The notes under the pieces were generated by a model. That model was not told the DNA's origin, did not search any database, and saw nothing but the letters and a program-made list of their open reading frames with translations. Below, piece by piece: positions 1 through 6,790 of a stretch of 19,087 nucleotides of DNA (its first letter is position 1; each line of letters begins with the position of its first letter). Where the stretch lies: contig JAILKX010000082.1 in NCBI GenBank assembly GCA_024693415.1, positions 1 to 19,087 on the forward strand, read 5' to 3'. The position numbers and the translations under genes were made by a program. Source of the stretch: Bacilli bacterium. Its GTDB lineage: Bacteria > Bacillota_I > Bacilli_A > RFN20 > CAG-826.

Positions 1-134
1 TTGAAGAATTCCGCTTCCTCCATCCAACCGTGGCTCATGACGGTCTCCTCGATCAGGGGGATCATCGCGTAGCCGCCGCCGAAGGTGAATAGGCCGATCT
101 TCAGGAATTCGAGGAAGAGCCAAAGGTAGATCAT
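1..134 (-). CDS. Chromate transporter, second half-size subunit (N-terminal fragment; runs off the left edge)
   Basis: Reading the minus strand from the ATG at 134 gives 44 codons that stay open to the window edge. The protein begins MIYLWLFLEFLKIGLFTFGG and continues with GYAMIPLIEE. This matches the start of its upstream neighbour almost residue for residue (FKIGLFTFGGGYAMIPLI in both), so it is a second short-chain CHR domain. The start codon overlaps the TGA stop of the neighbour (ATGA, 131-134), implying translational coupling. Short-chain CHR proteins normally work as a heteromeric pair in the membrane, exporting chromate or related oxyanions by the family annotation; the real substrate in gut-type or anaerobic Firmicutes is unproven. 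The C-terminal portion lies outside the window, so completeness cannot be judged. Confidence 0.88.
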   Translation of the reverse strand, partial: MIYLWLFLEFLKIGLFTFGGGYAMIPLIEETVMSHGWMEEAEFF

Positions 135-688
135 TGCTTGCCCTCCCTATTCTTGATCGCATAGTAGACGATCCCCGCGATCCCGCCGAAAAGGATCAGG
201 AAGATTGAGGAGATTGGCCAGGAGAAGAGTTCGATGCAGATCATCATCGCGGCGGAAAAGAGGAAGAGCAATATGAAAAAGAGTTTCTTCTCGGCCTTGA
301 TGATCATGTCGATGCCGGCCTTGAGGATCAAAATGGCTACGGCGCACTTGATGCCGACGAAGGCATATTGGACGTATTGGTTCTCGATGAAGGCGTTATA
401 GATATAGGAAAGCGCGATGATGATGATAAGCGAGGGCAAGACGACGCCGAGCGTCGAAAATACGCTGCCCAATATCTTTTTGTTCTTGTATCCGATGTAA
501 GTGGCGACGTTGATGGCGATCGGGCCTGGGGTGCTTTCGGCGATCGCGATGATCTCGATCAACTCATCGTTGCTGATCCATTGCCGCTTCTCGACGATCT
601 CCTCTTTGATGAGCGGAATCATCGCGTAGCCGCCGCCGAAGGTGAAAAGACCGATTTTGAAGAATACCAAGAAGAGTTTCAGGAGCAC
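131..688 (-). CDS. Chromate transporter, first half-size subunit (short-chain CHR family)
   Basis: A 185-residue, very hydrophobic protein with about six membrane segments. The N-terminal FTFGGGYAMIPLI motif (residues about 16-28) and STPGPIAINVATYIGY (about 53-68) are the hallmarks of a CHR domain. Length fits a monodomain (short-chain) member; long ChrA proteins fuse two such halves. The start is a GTG at 688, preceded by AAAAGGT at good spacing. The downstream gene starts within its stop codon and encodes the paired half, so the two should be co-translated and form one transporter. A small GC-rich hairpin (about 714-733) lies just upstream in the leader or promoter area. The family is annotated as a chromate/sulfate-type anion porter, but the ion is not deducible here. 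It ends with a charged tail (REGKQ). Confidence 0.9.
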   Translation of the reverse strand: MLLKLFLVFFKIGLFTFGGGYAMIPLIKEEIVEKRQWISNDELIEIIAIAESTPGPIAINVATYIGYKNKKILGSVFSTLGVVLPSLIIIIALSYIYNAFIENQYVQYAFVGIKCAVAILILKAGIDMIIKAEKKLFFILLFLFSAAMMICIELFSWPISSIFLILFGGIAGIVYYAIKNREGKQ

Positions 689-840
689 GGCGATTTACCT
701 TTTGATCAGAATAGGCGGCTTAATGCCACCGCCATATTCTAATACCGCGGGACGAATAATTCATTCCGCGCTTTGCCTTGCGCTTGGGAAAAAGCGAAAT
801 CTGTGGGGGACGGGTATGCGTTTTCAATCCGAAAAGTCAC

Positions 841-1341
841 TTATTTGTAGAACGTGCGCAGGATGGCGGAAACCTCTTCCGGGGATTCCTTGAACCCGCG
901 CGACCACCACTCTTTGAGGATGCCGAAGAGGCCATAGCCGTAGAAGCGGGCCTCATATCCGTGGCGCGCCGATTCATCCTTCATGCATTCCTCAAACGAC
1001 TTCAGAAGGATCATGTCCAGCTTGTTCTTGTACATCGCGTCCAAGCGATCCTTGATGGAGAGGTTATATGTGAAATAGGTCTCGGCATTATCGAGGGTGA
1101 ACTTCTTCCTTTCCTGCACATCATGCTTTTCGCACCAGTCCTGCCACATCCTGATGAAGGCGGACAGCAGAACGTCCTCCTTGGTCTGATAATGGCGGTA
1201 GAAGCTCGTCCGGCCGACGAACGCCTTTCGGCAGATCTCCTCCACTTTGATCTGATAGAACGGCTTTTCCTCCATCAAGAGGAACAAAGAGTCCTCGATG
1301 CAAAGTTTGAGGCTCTTGCTTGATTGTCTGATTTCGCCCAT
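841..1341 (-). CDS. TetR/AcrR-family transcriptional regulator
   Basis: With the start at 1341 (MGEIRQSSKS) this is a 166-residue DNA-binding protein. The N-terminal helix-turn-helix is typical of TetR: VEEICRKAFVGRTSFYRHY followed by QTKEDVL. The C-terminal part is helical and short, as in TetR proteins with a DhaS-like C-terminal domain; no ligand can be inferred. The frame stays open up to an ATG at 1398, but that ATG lies inside a promoter-like AT element and has no ribosome site, whereas 1341 is preceded by CGAGGA at about 8 nt. It diverges from the anchored hydrolase at 1442 and probably regulates itself and that gene through the repeats at 1344-1397. No strong terminator is visible before the chr genes. 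Confidence 0.85.
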   Translation of the reverse strand: MGEIRQSSKSLKLCIEDSLFLLMEEKPFYQIKVEEICRKAFVGRTSFYRHYQTKEDVLLSAFIRMWQDWCEKHDVQERKKFTLDNAETYFTYNLSIKDRLDAMYKNKLDMILLKSFEECMKDESARHGYEARFYGYGLFGILKEWWSRGFKESPEEVSAILRTFYK

Positions 1342-1343
1342 AA

Positions 1344-1397
1344 GGAACAGTCCTCGCTTTCTTGTTCCGTGTTTTCTCAACTTGGTTGTAAGGAACA
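1344..1397. promoter_or_regulatory. Candidate TetR operator: three GGAACA/TGTTCC half-sites in the divergent intergenic region
   Basis: GGAACA occurs at 1344-1349, its inverse TGTTCC at 1363-1368, and GGAACA again at 1392-1397. The arms are thus 13 and 23 nt apart and in alternating orientation. They sit between the regulator start (1341) and an AT element (TATCTTATAAAC, about 1402-1413) that can serve as a -10 in either direction. Placement next to a divergent TetR gene makes an operator plausible. The spacing is longer than a usual single TetR palindrome, so the pattern may be two sites or chance. Confidence 0.4.
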
Positions 1398-1441
1398 TTT
1401 GTATCTTATAAACTAGCGCTGGAAAAATCTAGAGGAAGATC

Positions 1442-2374
1442 ATGGCAAAGAAAAACAATTGGTTGGCGATCGTCATCGGAATCGTTGCGGGGACGCTGGT
1501 CCTGGGCGGCGGATGCGCCGGAATAGTGATTCTCAAGATGAATGAGCAGATGGCGCCCGAGAATTATACCGAGACAGTGAAGACCGGGGGCGACATCGAG
1601 GCCGCCTACCTCAAAAACGGCGACCACGAAGTCGCCTATTTCGAAAAAGCAGTCGACGAAGACTACCAGAAGTTCGAAGTCTATTACCCGAAGGATCTCG
1701 AAACCGTGGAAAAAGCGTATCCCGTGCTTGTGTTTTCCAACGGAACGGGCGTGAAGGCATCGCGTTACACCGCCCAATTCAAGCATTATGCCTCATGGGG
1801 CTTCATCGCGATCGGAACCGAAGAGGAGGAATCTTGGGATGGGGTCGCCTGCGATGCCTGCCTTTCCTATTTGCTGAGCGAAAGCAAGGATCCCGCAAGT
1901 ATCCTTTGCGGGAAAATCGACTTCGACAACGCCGGCGTCATCGGCCATTCGCAAGGCGGGGCCGGGGTTTTCAACGCCATCACCGCCTTCGGCAATTCCT
2001 CCATTTACAAGACCGCGGTGAGCCTTTCGCCGACCCACGAGGAAATGACGGCCGAACTGGGATGGAACTATGATCTCACCAAAATCAATATTCCTCTCCT
2101 CATGCTCGCCGGCACCGAAGGGGATTTTGAGACCAAGGCCGTCATCCCTCTCGAGAAGATGGAAGCCATGTATGCCAAAATCACCTCGCCCAAAGCGATG
2201 GCGCGACGGCTTGGCGCTGAACACGGCCACATGCTTTATAGCGCCGACGGCTACGCAACCGCTTGGTTCATGTGGAAACTTCAAAACGACGAGAATGCTG
2301 CAAAAGGGTTCATCGGAGAGAACGCGGAATTGCTGCAAAATTCGCTATATTCGGATCAGAAGATCGATCTTTGA
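1442..2374 (+). CDS. Membrane-anchored alpha/beta hydrolase (esterase/lipase-like)
   Basis: 310 residues, ATG at 1442 preceded by AGAGGAAG. Residues about 8-31 form one N-terminal membrane helix rich in Gly/Ala; with no signal-peptidase site obvious, it should anchor an extracytoplasmic enzyme. The rest has the alpha/beta-hydrolase order: strand and oxyanion region PVLVFSNGTG (94-103), nucleophile elbow GHSQGG with Ser170, an acid candidate Asp228 in LLMLAGTEGD, and a histidine at 261 or 263 in AEHGHML. The layout resembles the dienelactone-hydrolase/PET-hydrolase-like group that acts on small esters; the substrate is unknown. It is divergent from a TetR regulator and stands alone as a transcript. 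The last residues (DQKIDL) are followed by 128 bp before the next gene with no convincing terminator. Confidence 0.85.
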   Translation: MAKKNNWLAIVIGIVAGTLVLGGGCAGIVILKMNEQMAPENYTETVKTGGDIEAAYLKNGDHEVAYFEKAVDEDYQKFEVYYPKDLETVEKAYPVLVFSNGTGVKASRYTAQFKHYASWGFIAIGTEEEESWDGVACDACLSYLLSESKDPASILCGKIDFDNAGVIGHSQGGAGVFNAITAFGNSSIYKTAVSLSPTHEEMTAELGWNYDLTKINIPLLMLAGTEGDFETKAVIPLEKMEAMYAKITSPKAMARRLGAEHGHMLYSADGYATAWFMWKLQNDENAAKGFIGENAELLQNSLYSDQKIDL

Positions 2375-2470
2375 CGAACTTTTCCTTCCCTGCAATGCCT
2401 GAGTGACAGAATCAGTCACAGATATAGAAAAAGACGGTTTCACCCCATTTCCTAATCTCGCTTATCAATA

Positions 2471-2476
2471 TATAAT
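2471..2476 (+). promoter_or_regulatory. Candidate -10 box of the potassium channel gene
   Basis: A perfect TATAAT lies 26 nt before the ATG at 2503, in an AT-rich stretch (cttatcaatatataat). The expected transcript start near 2483 would leave a short leader of about 20 nt containing the ribosome site GGGGGAAG (2491-2498). No good -35 hexamer is seen at 16-18 nt, so the call rests on the -10 alone. Confidence 0.45.
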
Positions 2477-2502
2477 GCCGTCAATCGAATGGGGGAAGCC
2501 AT

Positions 2503-3285
2503 ATGAGAAAAAGGATTTTCGAGATTATCGAGACCGCGACCGAAAAGGATCGTTTAAGCAACATCTATGACATTTTCATGATGCTGGTGATCATGACGAG
2601 CATCGTTTCGTTATGCTTCAAAGAAGAAACGCTCGCCTTCACCATCATTGACCGCATCGCGCTAACTATTTTCATCATCGATTACCTCCTGCGCCTATTC
2701 ACCGCAGACTTCAAATTGAAGAAGGGCCGGGCCTCTTTCTTCCTCTACCCCATAACCCCTATGGCGCTTATCGACCTGCTTTGCATCCTCACTGCATTCC
2801 GTTTCGTGAGCAACGCCTTCAAGGTCCTCAAAGTCTTTAGGCTCATCCGCTGCCTTAGGGTTCTGCGCCTATTCAAAACCATCCGCTATTCCAAGAGCAT
2901 CCGCATATTGACCAACGTCCTCGTCGAGCAGAAAAGACCCCTCATGACGGTCGGCTTGGTCGCGATGGCCTATATCTTCGTCTCCGCCATCATCGTCTTC
3001 AACGTCGAACCGGATTCATTCGAAACCTTCTTCGACGCAATATACTGGGCAACGATATCGCTCACAACCGTGGGCTATGGCGATATCTACCCGGTCTCCA
3101 CGGCGGGCAGGGTCATCACGATGATCTCCTCCATATTCGGCATTGGCGTCATCGCCTTGCCTTCCGGCATCGTCACCGCCGGCTTCCAAAGCGCGATGAT
3201 GAAAGAAAAGGAAGCCGCCCAAAAGGATAAGGGCAACGATAGCAAAGACGAAGATCAGCAAGAGCGTGGCGACGCCGAAGCATGA
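2503..3285 (+). CDS. Voltage-gated-type potassium channel (six-transmembrane ion transporter family)
   Basis: A 260-residue membrane protein. The pore helix and selectivity filter are intact: WATISLTTVGYGDIYPVS, with TVGYGD at 189-194, the signature of K+ channels. Before it, residues about 103-135 carry regularly spaced Arg/Lys among hydrophobic residues (FKVLKVFRLIRCLRVLRLFK), which is an S4 voltage-sensor helix. Segments S1 (about 22-38), S2 (about 49-67), S3 (about 83-99), S5 (about 147-167) and S6 (about 203-228) complete a Kv/KvAP-like topology. The C-terminus is short, cytosolic and highly charged (KEKEAAQKDKGNDSKDEDQQE), with no RCK or cyclic-nucleotide domain. It should form a tetramer in the cytoplasmic membrane and control K+ flux or membrane potential. 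It is monocistronic, with its own -10 and terminator. Confidence 0.93.
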   Translation: MRKRIFEIIETATEKDRLSNIYDIFMMLVIMTSIVSLCFKEETLAFTIIDRIALTIFIIDYLLRLFTADFKLKKGRASFFLYPITPMALIDLLCILTAFRFVSNAFKVLKVFRLIRCLRVLRLFKTIRYSKSIRILTNVLVEQKRPLMTVGLVAMAYIFVSAIIVFNVEPDSFETFFDAIYWATISLTTVGYGDIYPVSTAGRVITMISSIFGIGVIALPSGIVTAGFQSAMMKEKEAAQKDKGNDSKDEDQQERGDAEA

Positions 3286-3292
3286 ATCGAAT

Positions 3293-3315
3293 AAGGGCTT
3301 TGCCCTTTTTCTTTT
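3293..3315 (+). terminator. Rho-independent terminator of the potassium channel gene
   Basis: Stem AAGGGC (3293-3298) pairs with GCCCTT (3302-3307) around a TTT loop, followed by a T-rich tail (TTTCTTTT). It begins about 8 bp after the stop codon. Confidence 0.85.
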
Positions 3316-3328
3316 AACCGAAAACGGT

Positions 3329-3350
3329 GCCTAAAAAAATGATTTTAGGC
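3329..3350 (-). terminator. AT-rich inverted repeat downstream of the EEP-fold gene (weak terminator candidate)
   Basis: GCCTAAAA (3329-3336) and TTTTAGGC (3343-3350) are perfect 8-bp arms around a 6-nt loop. A second, purely A/T hairpin lies at about 3373-3389. Both follow the minus-strand stop at 3417. On that strand the tail after the first hairpin is ACCGTTTTCGG, which is not a clean U tract. One or both may end the message. Confidence 0.4.
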
Positions 3351-3416
3351 GACCCATGTATTCGTTTTCGATTCTTTTTCTTAAAAAGATGCTCTTGGTT
3401 AGGCGCTTTACGAAGG

Positions 3417-4496
3417 CTATTTCAGGTTGAAGGAAATGGTGACCGGGTTGTGGTCGGTGTTCTTGAAATCGAGGTCGATCGTCTCGATGCCGTTGATCTC
3501 GATGTTGTCGCTAGCGATGAAGCCGTCGATCATGTAATAGGTGAAGGCCGATTTATCCGCGTTTGCGTAAGGGGTCAGCAAGGTGCGGCAAGTCGGATGG
3601 CTATCGTCCATCCTGAACGAGAAGGACGGATAGTCGGCCGCATTGATCACCGGGCAATTCCATGTGCCGTAATTGGTGTATTTGGCGTAGTCAGTCGTCG
3701 AGAAGGTTTGGTTGAAGTCGCCGCCAGCGATGACGTAATTGCCTTTTTCGACTTCCGCCTTCATCGCGTCCATGAGCATCGCCATCTGCTTGGCGCGGCC
3801 ATCGCCATCGTCATAGGCCTCGAGGTGGAGGTTGATGGTCACGAGCTCCTTGTCGCTCCCTTCGATCGGCATCCTGTTCACCAAAAGGCATCTCTTCAGG
3901 TTGAAGAGGCTCATCGGCCAGGAGAAGGGGATCGGAAGTTGGATCCTTTCGGCCTCGGTGATGTCGAATTTCGAGAACGTGGAGATCCCGGCGTCGACCT
4001 TCCCGGTCATCTGAGTCAGCGGAAGGGGGACGACCCCTGCCTTGAAATTGCGGGCGAAGGAATGGTCATAGGAATCCTCTTTGAACGCTTCGGCGAACGA
4101 AGCGAGCTCATCGACGTGGTAGGAGCGTTTGGAATCGACGTCCAATTCCTGCAGGAAGAAGATATCGGGGTCGAATTCGGCCACCTTGCTCTTCATGGCG
4201 GCGAGGTTTTCCTCCACCACCTCTTTGGATTCCCCATAGACGCCTTTGCCGCCGTCCCAATAGCAATCCTGACGCTCGTCGAGGGCGCCGTATCCGGCAT
4301 TCCAGGTCATCATCTTGATCTGCTTCGACGCATCGACCTTCGCATCGACGGATCCGCTCACCTCCATCGCCTCCCTATCCTTGACGTGAAGCGTGGTGAC
4401 GGAGGCGAAGATCAAGACCCCTCCGACGAAGCCGACGACCAAGCCGAAGAGGGAAGCGACGGAAATCAAAGCGATCTTAAGTCCTTTGCGTTTCAT
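3417..4496 (-). CDS. Membrane-anchored endonuclease/exonuclease/phosphatase (EEP) family hydrolase
   Basis: 359 residues from the ATG at 4496, which has AAGGATGG about 7 nt upstream. The longer open frame to 4592 would read through the terminator at 4562-4590 and is rejected. A single hydrophobic segment (about 8-32) after MKRKG anchors the protein; the catalytic domain should lie outside the membrane. EEP-fold motifs appear in order: MMTWNAGYG (Asn66), FLQELD (Glu117), INLHLEAYDDG (His224), GGDFNQTF (Asp260, Asn262) and NTDHNPV (Asp348, His349). These form the metal-binding phosphodiesterase centre shared by DNase I, sphingomyelinases and inositol phosphatases. The substrate (nucleic acid, phospholipid head group or sugar phosphate) cannot be told from sequence. 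It is monocistronic between its own promoter region and AT-rich hairpins. Confidence 0.87.
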   Translation of the reverse strand: MKRKGLKIALISVASLFGLVVGFVGGVLIFASVTTLHVKDREAMEVSGSVDAKVDASKQIKMMTWNAGYGALDERQDCYWDGGKGVYGESKEVVEENLAAMKSKVAEFDPDIFFLQELDVDSKRSYHVDELASFAEAFKEDSYDHSFARNFKAGVVPLPLTQMTGKVDAGISTFSKFDITEAERIQLPIPFSWPMSLFNLKRCLLVNRMPIEGSDKELVTINLHLEAYDDGDGRAKQMAMLMDAMKAEVEKGNYVIAGGDFNQTFSTTDYAKYTNYGTWNCPVINAADYPSFSFRMDDSHPTCRTLLTPYANADKSAFTYYMIDGFIASDNIEINGIETIDLDFKNTDHNPVTISFNLK

Positions 4497-4523
4497 ATAA
4501 ATACCATCCTTGGATTTATAATG

Positions 4524-4529
4524 ACTATA
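4524..4529 (-). promoter_or_regulatory. Candidate -10 box of the EEP-fold gene
   Basis: TATAGT on the minus strand, 27 nt before the ATG at 4496, in the short gap between the preceding terminator and this gene. The -35 region is poor (ATACGC-like at 17 nt). It is called because the hairpin upstream should isolate this gene and a promoter is needed here. Confidence 0.35.
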
Positions 4530-4552
4530 CCACCTTCGATGCGCTCGCGTAT

Positions 4553-4590
4553 ATAAAAATAGCGGACCCGTGTCATCGATTTGGGTCCGC
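4553..4590 (-). terminator. Rho-independent terminator of the GltD-like gene
   Basis: GCGGACCC (4562-4569) pairs perfectly with GGGTCCGC (4583-4590) around a 13-nt loop. On the minus strand the stem is followed by TATTTTTATAT. It starts 18 bp after the stop of the oxidoreductase gene. A run of T also follows it on the plus strand, but no plus-strand gene ends here. Confidence 0.85.
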
Positions 4591-4607
4591 ATTATCTTTT
4601 TTTGGGC

Positions 4608-5837
4608 TTATTCGCCAAGGCTTTGCATATATTCGTCCATCGCGTTGGCGACCTGCTTGCTGAGGCGCACCGCTTCGACGACGGTCTTGGCGCCGGTGAC
4701 GACGTCGCCAGCCGCGAAGAGGCCAGGCCTTGAAGTCCTGCCTTCGCCGTCGACGTTCAGCAAACCCCTCTCGGTGGTGTCGACGCCTTTGGTGGAATTG
4801 ACGATGACCGAGCGCGGGCCTTGTCCGATCGCGATGATGACGTGATCGGCCTCTTCAAGGCGCTCCGAACCTTCGACTTCGGCGTAGGTCCCGTCTTCCT
4901 GGAGTTTCACGTCGGTGACGATGACGCCTTTCTCCACCACTTTCTTCGTCATGGTGCATTCCTGGATGGTCGCGCCGTCCATCAAGGTGTAATCGATTTC
5001 GATCTTGCGGGCGGTGAGCTCTTCCTTCGGGCGGTGGAAGAGGATCTTGACGTCCCTCACGCCATGGCGGAGGGCGGTGCGGGCGACGTCCATCGCGGTA
5101 TTTCCGCCGCCGACGACGATCAGGCTCTTGCCGAGATCATAGACATCCGGGTTCTGCAGGTATTCGATCGCGTAGCAGCAATTGCCGAGGGTCTCGCCTT
5201 CGACGCCGAGTTTATAAGGCTTCCAGACGCCGGTGCCGAGGAAGATGCTCTTATAGCCGTCGCGGAAGAGGTCATCGATGGTGAGGTTCGCGCCGATATT
5301 GGTGTTCGGGCGGATCTTGACGCCCATCTTGATCAGGACGGTCTTGAGGCGGTCGAGGATCTCTTTGGGGAGGCGGAAGGCGGGGATGCCATAGCGCATG
5401 ATGCCGCCGATTTTGTCGCGCGCCTCGAAAAGCGTCACCTCATACCCCCTCCTTGCGAGGAGGATCGAGATGGTGATGCCGGCCGGGCCGGAGCCGACGA
5501 TCGCAACCTTCTTGCCGTTGGTCTTGATCTCACCGGCCTCGAAAAGGTTCAGGTAATAGTCGGAGATGTAGTTCTCGATCATCCCGACCGGGACGGGAAT
5601 CCCCTTGATGCCGAGTACGCAGTGGCCTTCGCACTGCTTCTCCTGCGGGCAGACGAGCGAGCAGACGATGGAGAGCGGGTTGTTCTCGAAAAGCAGTTCG
5701 CCGGCTTCCTTGATCTGGTTGTTGCGGAGGAGTCCGATCGCGTCGCGGATCGGGGTTTGAATGGGGCAGCCCTGGCGGCAGCGGGGGAATTTGCATTGCA
5801 GGCAGCGCTTGGCTTCGTCGATAACGGTCTCTCTCAT
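4608..5837 (-). CDS. NAD(P)-dependent Fe-S flavoprotein oxidoreductase, GltD-like
   Basis: 409 residues with the architecture of the glutamate synthase small subunit. Residues 1-100 form the Fer4_20 domain with two Cys sets: C12-x2-C15-x4-C20-x3-C24, and C59-x3-C63-x5-C69-x3-C73, which bind [4Fe-4S] clusters. An FAD-binding Rossmann motif follows (VAIVGSGPAG, 111-120), then a nested NADPH motif (IVVGGGNTAMD, about 235-245), and a closing FAD contact GLFAAGDVVTGAKTVVEA. Such proteins pass electrons between NAD(P)H and a partner protein. No GltB, NfnA or dihydropyrimidine dehydrogenase partner is adjacent, so the partner and reaction stay open. RBS AAGAAGG lies before the ATG at 5837. The gene is apparently monocistronic, with a strong terminator. 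Confidence 0.88.
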   Translation of the reverse strand: MRETVIDEAKRCLQCKFPRCRQGCPIQTPIRDAIGLLRNNQIKEAGELLFENNPLSIVCSLVCPQEKQCEGHCVLGIKGIPVPVGMIENYISDYYLNLFEAGEIKTNGKKVAIVGSGPAGITISILLARRGYEVTLFEARDKIGGIMRYGIPAFRLPKEILDRLKTVLIKMGVKIRPNTNIGANLTIDDLFRDGYKSIFLGTGVWKPYKLGVEGETLGNCCYAIEYLQNPDVYDLGKSLIVVGGGNTAMDVARTALRHGVRDVKILFHRPKEELTARKIEIDYTLMDGATIQECTMTKKVVEKGVIVTDVKLQEDGTYAEVEGSERLEEADHVIIAIGQGPRSVIVNSTKGVDTTERGLLNVDGEGRTSRPGLFAAGDVVTGAKTVVEAVRLSKQVANAMDEYMQSLGE

Positions 5838-5882
5838 AGGGGTATACCTTCTTTATGTTCAGTCTAATGAGAGCAACGAAAA

Positions 5883-5913
5883 AATAGAATTGCAACAAAT
5901 GCACCATTCTATT
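5883..5913 (-). other. AT-rich inverted repeat between phosphatase and GltD-like genes (terminator or operator)
   Basis: AATAGAAT (5883-5890) and ATTCTATT (5906-5913) are exact 8-bp inverted arms around 15 nt. On the minus strand the second arm runs into a T tract (to 5879), so it could end the phosphatase message. A perfect TATAAT for the same strand lies just upstream (5920-5925), so the element may instead sit in the leader of the oxidoreductase gene as an operator. The sequence does not decide between these. Confidence 0.4.
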
Positions 5914-5948
5914 GCAAAAATTATAATCTAGCGTCAGCAATAGCGATC

Positions 5949-6560
5949 TCAATCCTTGAAAGCGTCCAAGAATAGGTCGATGTAGTCTTTTTTGACATGG
6001 AAGAAGCGATAGAGCTCCACCGCTTTTCTGTGGCTCCCGGATCTTAGAAGGACGAAGAGGTAGGCGATGACCGCGGCGAAGCGGTACTTCCTGTTGGTCC
6101 TTATATAATCCTTATCTATTTCCGCGCGCGTGAAGCCTTTGCGCCTCAAAAATATCGCCGACACCACGCCCGTCCTATCCTTGCCCGAATGGCAATGGAA
6201 CAAGACGCCGCCCTTCGAGAAGTCATGATTTTCTAGGATCTCCACCACTTTATAGGTATTTGCCTTGAATTCTGGGATCTCGCTCACCTGCTTATAGGTG
6301 TCGTAGACCGAGAAATAGTCATCGCCCTTCAGGTAATTCGAGAAATCGGTGGGTAGGTTCATGTCGTGGGGCTGCAGCAAAGGAACGTTCAGATACTCGA
6401 TGTGGCTCGGCAAAACGTCGGGCGCCTCATCGATTTCCTCCTGATACCGGAGATCGATGACGAGCTTGATGTTATGCCTATCCAATTTGCGGCCCGGGTT
6501 TTTGCCTAAGCGCCCGCTGCGGTAGACGCCCTCATAGATCTTCCTGAAATTCTTGATCAT
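5949..6560 (-). CDS. Tyrosine/lipid protein phosphatase (dual-specificity, MptpB-like fold)
   Basis: 203 residues. The catalytic P-loop is HCHSGKDRTG, with nucleophile Cys123 and Arg129, the HCxxGKDRTG form found in bacterial tyrosine/phosphoinositide phosphatases of the Y_phosphatase3 group. The N-terminal EGVYRSGRL (about 10-18) and VIDLRYQEE (about 34-42) motifs also fit this family. No signal peptide is present, so it is probably cytosolic, though the family includes secreted effectors. The only usable start is the ATG at 6560; the next Met is residue 67. There is no ribosome site before it, and a promoter at 6567-6594 ends 6 nt upstream, so the message appears leaderless. Partners and substrate are unknown; no kinase is adjacent. 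Confidence 0.88.
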   Translation of the reverse strand: MIKNFRKIYEGVYRSGRLGKNPGRKLDRHNIKLVIDLRYQEEIDEAPDVLPSHIEYLNVPLLQPHDMNLPTDFSNYLKGDDYFSVYDTYKQVSEIPEFKANTYKVVEILENHDFSKGGVLFHCHSGKDRTGVVSAIFLRRKGFTRAEIDKDYIRTNRKYRFAAVIAYLFVLLRSGSHRKAVELYRFFHVKKDYIDLFLDAFKD

Positions 6561-6566
6561 GCTTCA

Positions 6567-6594
6567 ATCATATTACCCGGCAGCCCCAAGTCAA
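6567..6594 (-). promoter_or_regulatory. Sigma-70-type promoter of the phosphatase gene, positioned for leaderless transcription
   Basis: On the minus strand TTGACT (6589-6594) and TATGAT (6567-6572) are separated by 16 nt, each one mismatch from its consensus. A start 6-7 nt past the -10 would fall on the A of the ATG at 6560. Confidence 0.6.
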
Positions 6595-6737
6595 CTTATC
6601 GAATCCCTTCCTAGAAGGCCCGCCTTGAAGCGATTCCCAAAGAAGGGACTTACCTCCCTAAGATATGCTGATTCGCGCCTACGGGGCTTCTAGGGTGCCT
6701 AGGGGCCATCGAAGTTCCGGCAACGCACCGTTTTCCC

Positions 6738-6778
6738 CAAACGAAAACGCCCCCGCCACCATGGGATGGCGTGGGGCG
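6738..6778 (-). terminator. Rho-independent terminator of the ABC transporter operon
   Basis: On the minus strand CGCCCCACGCCA (6778-6767) pairs with TGGCGGGGGCG (6758-6748) with one bulged A and an 8-nt loop. The tail is TTTTCGTTTGG. The very strong GC stem starts 13 bp after the ATPase stop codon. Confidence 0.9.
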
Positions 6779-6790
6779 TCGAGTGAAGCC

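Noticed and set aside
2403..2419. GTGAC...GTCAC inverted repeat after the hydrolase gene
   Set aside because: Only a 5-bp stem with no T tract, so not called a terminator.
3327..4556. 409-codon plus-strand open frame opposite the EEP gene
   Set aside because: It is the antisense shadow of a high-GC gene with clear EEP motifs; its product is a biased Asp/Gly/Val-rich string without domains and it covers the terminator.
4821..5867. 348-codon plus-strand open frame opposite the GltD-like gene
   Set aside because: Same kind of shadow; the minus strand carries intact Fe-S, FAD and NADPH motifs and a ribosome site.
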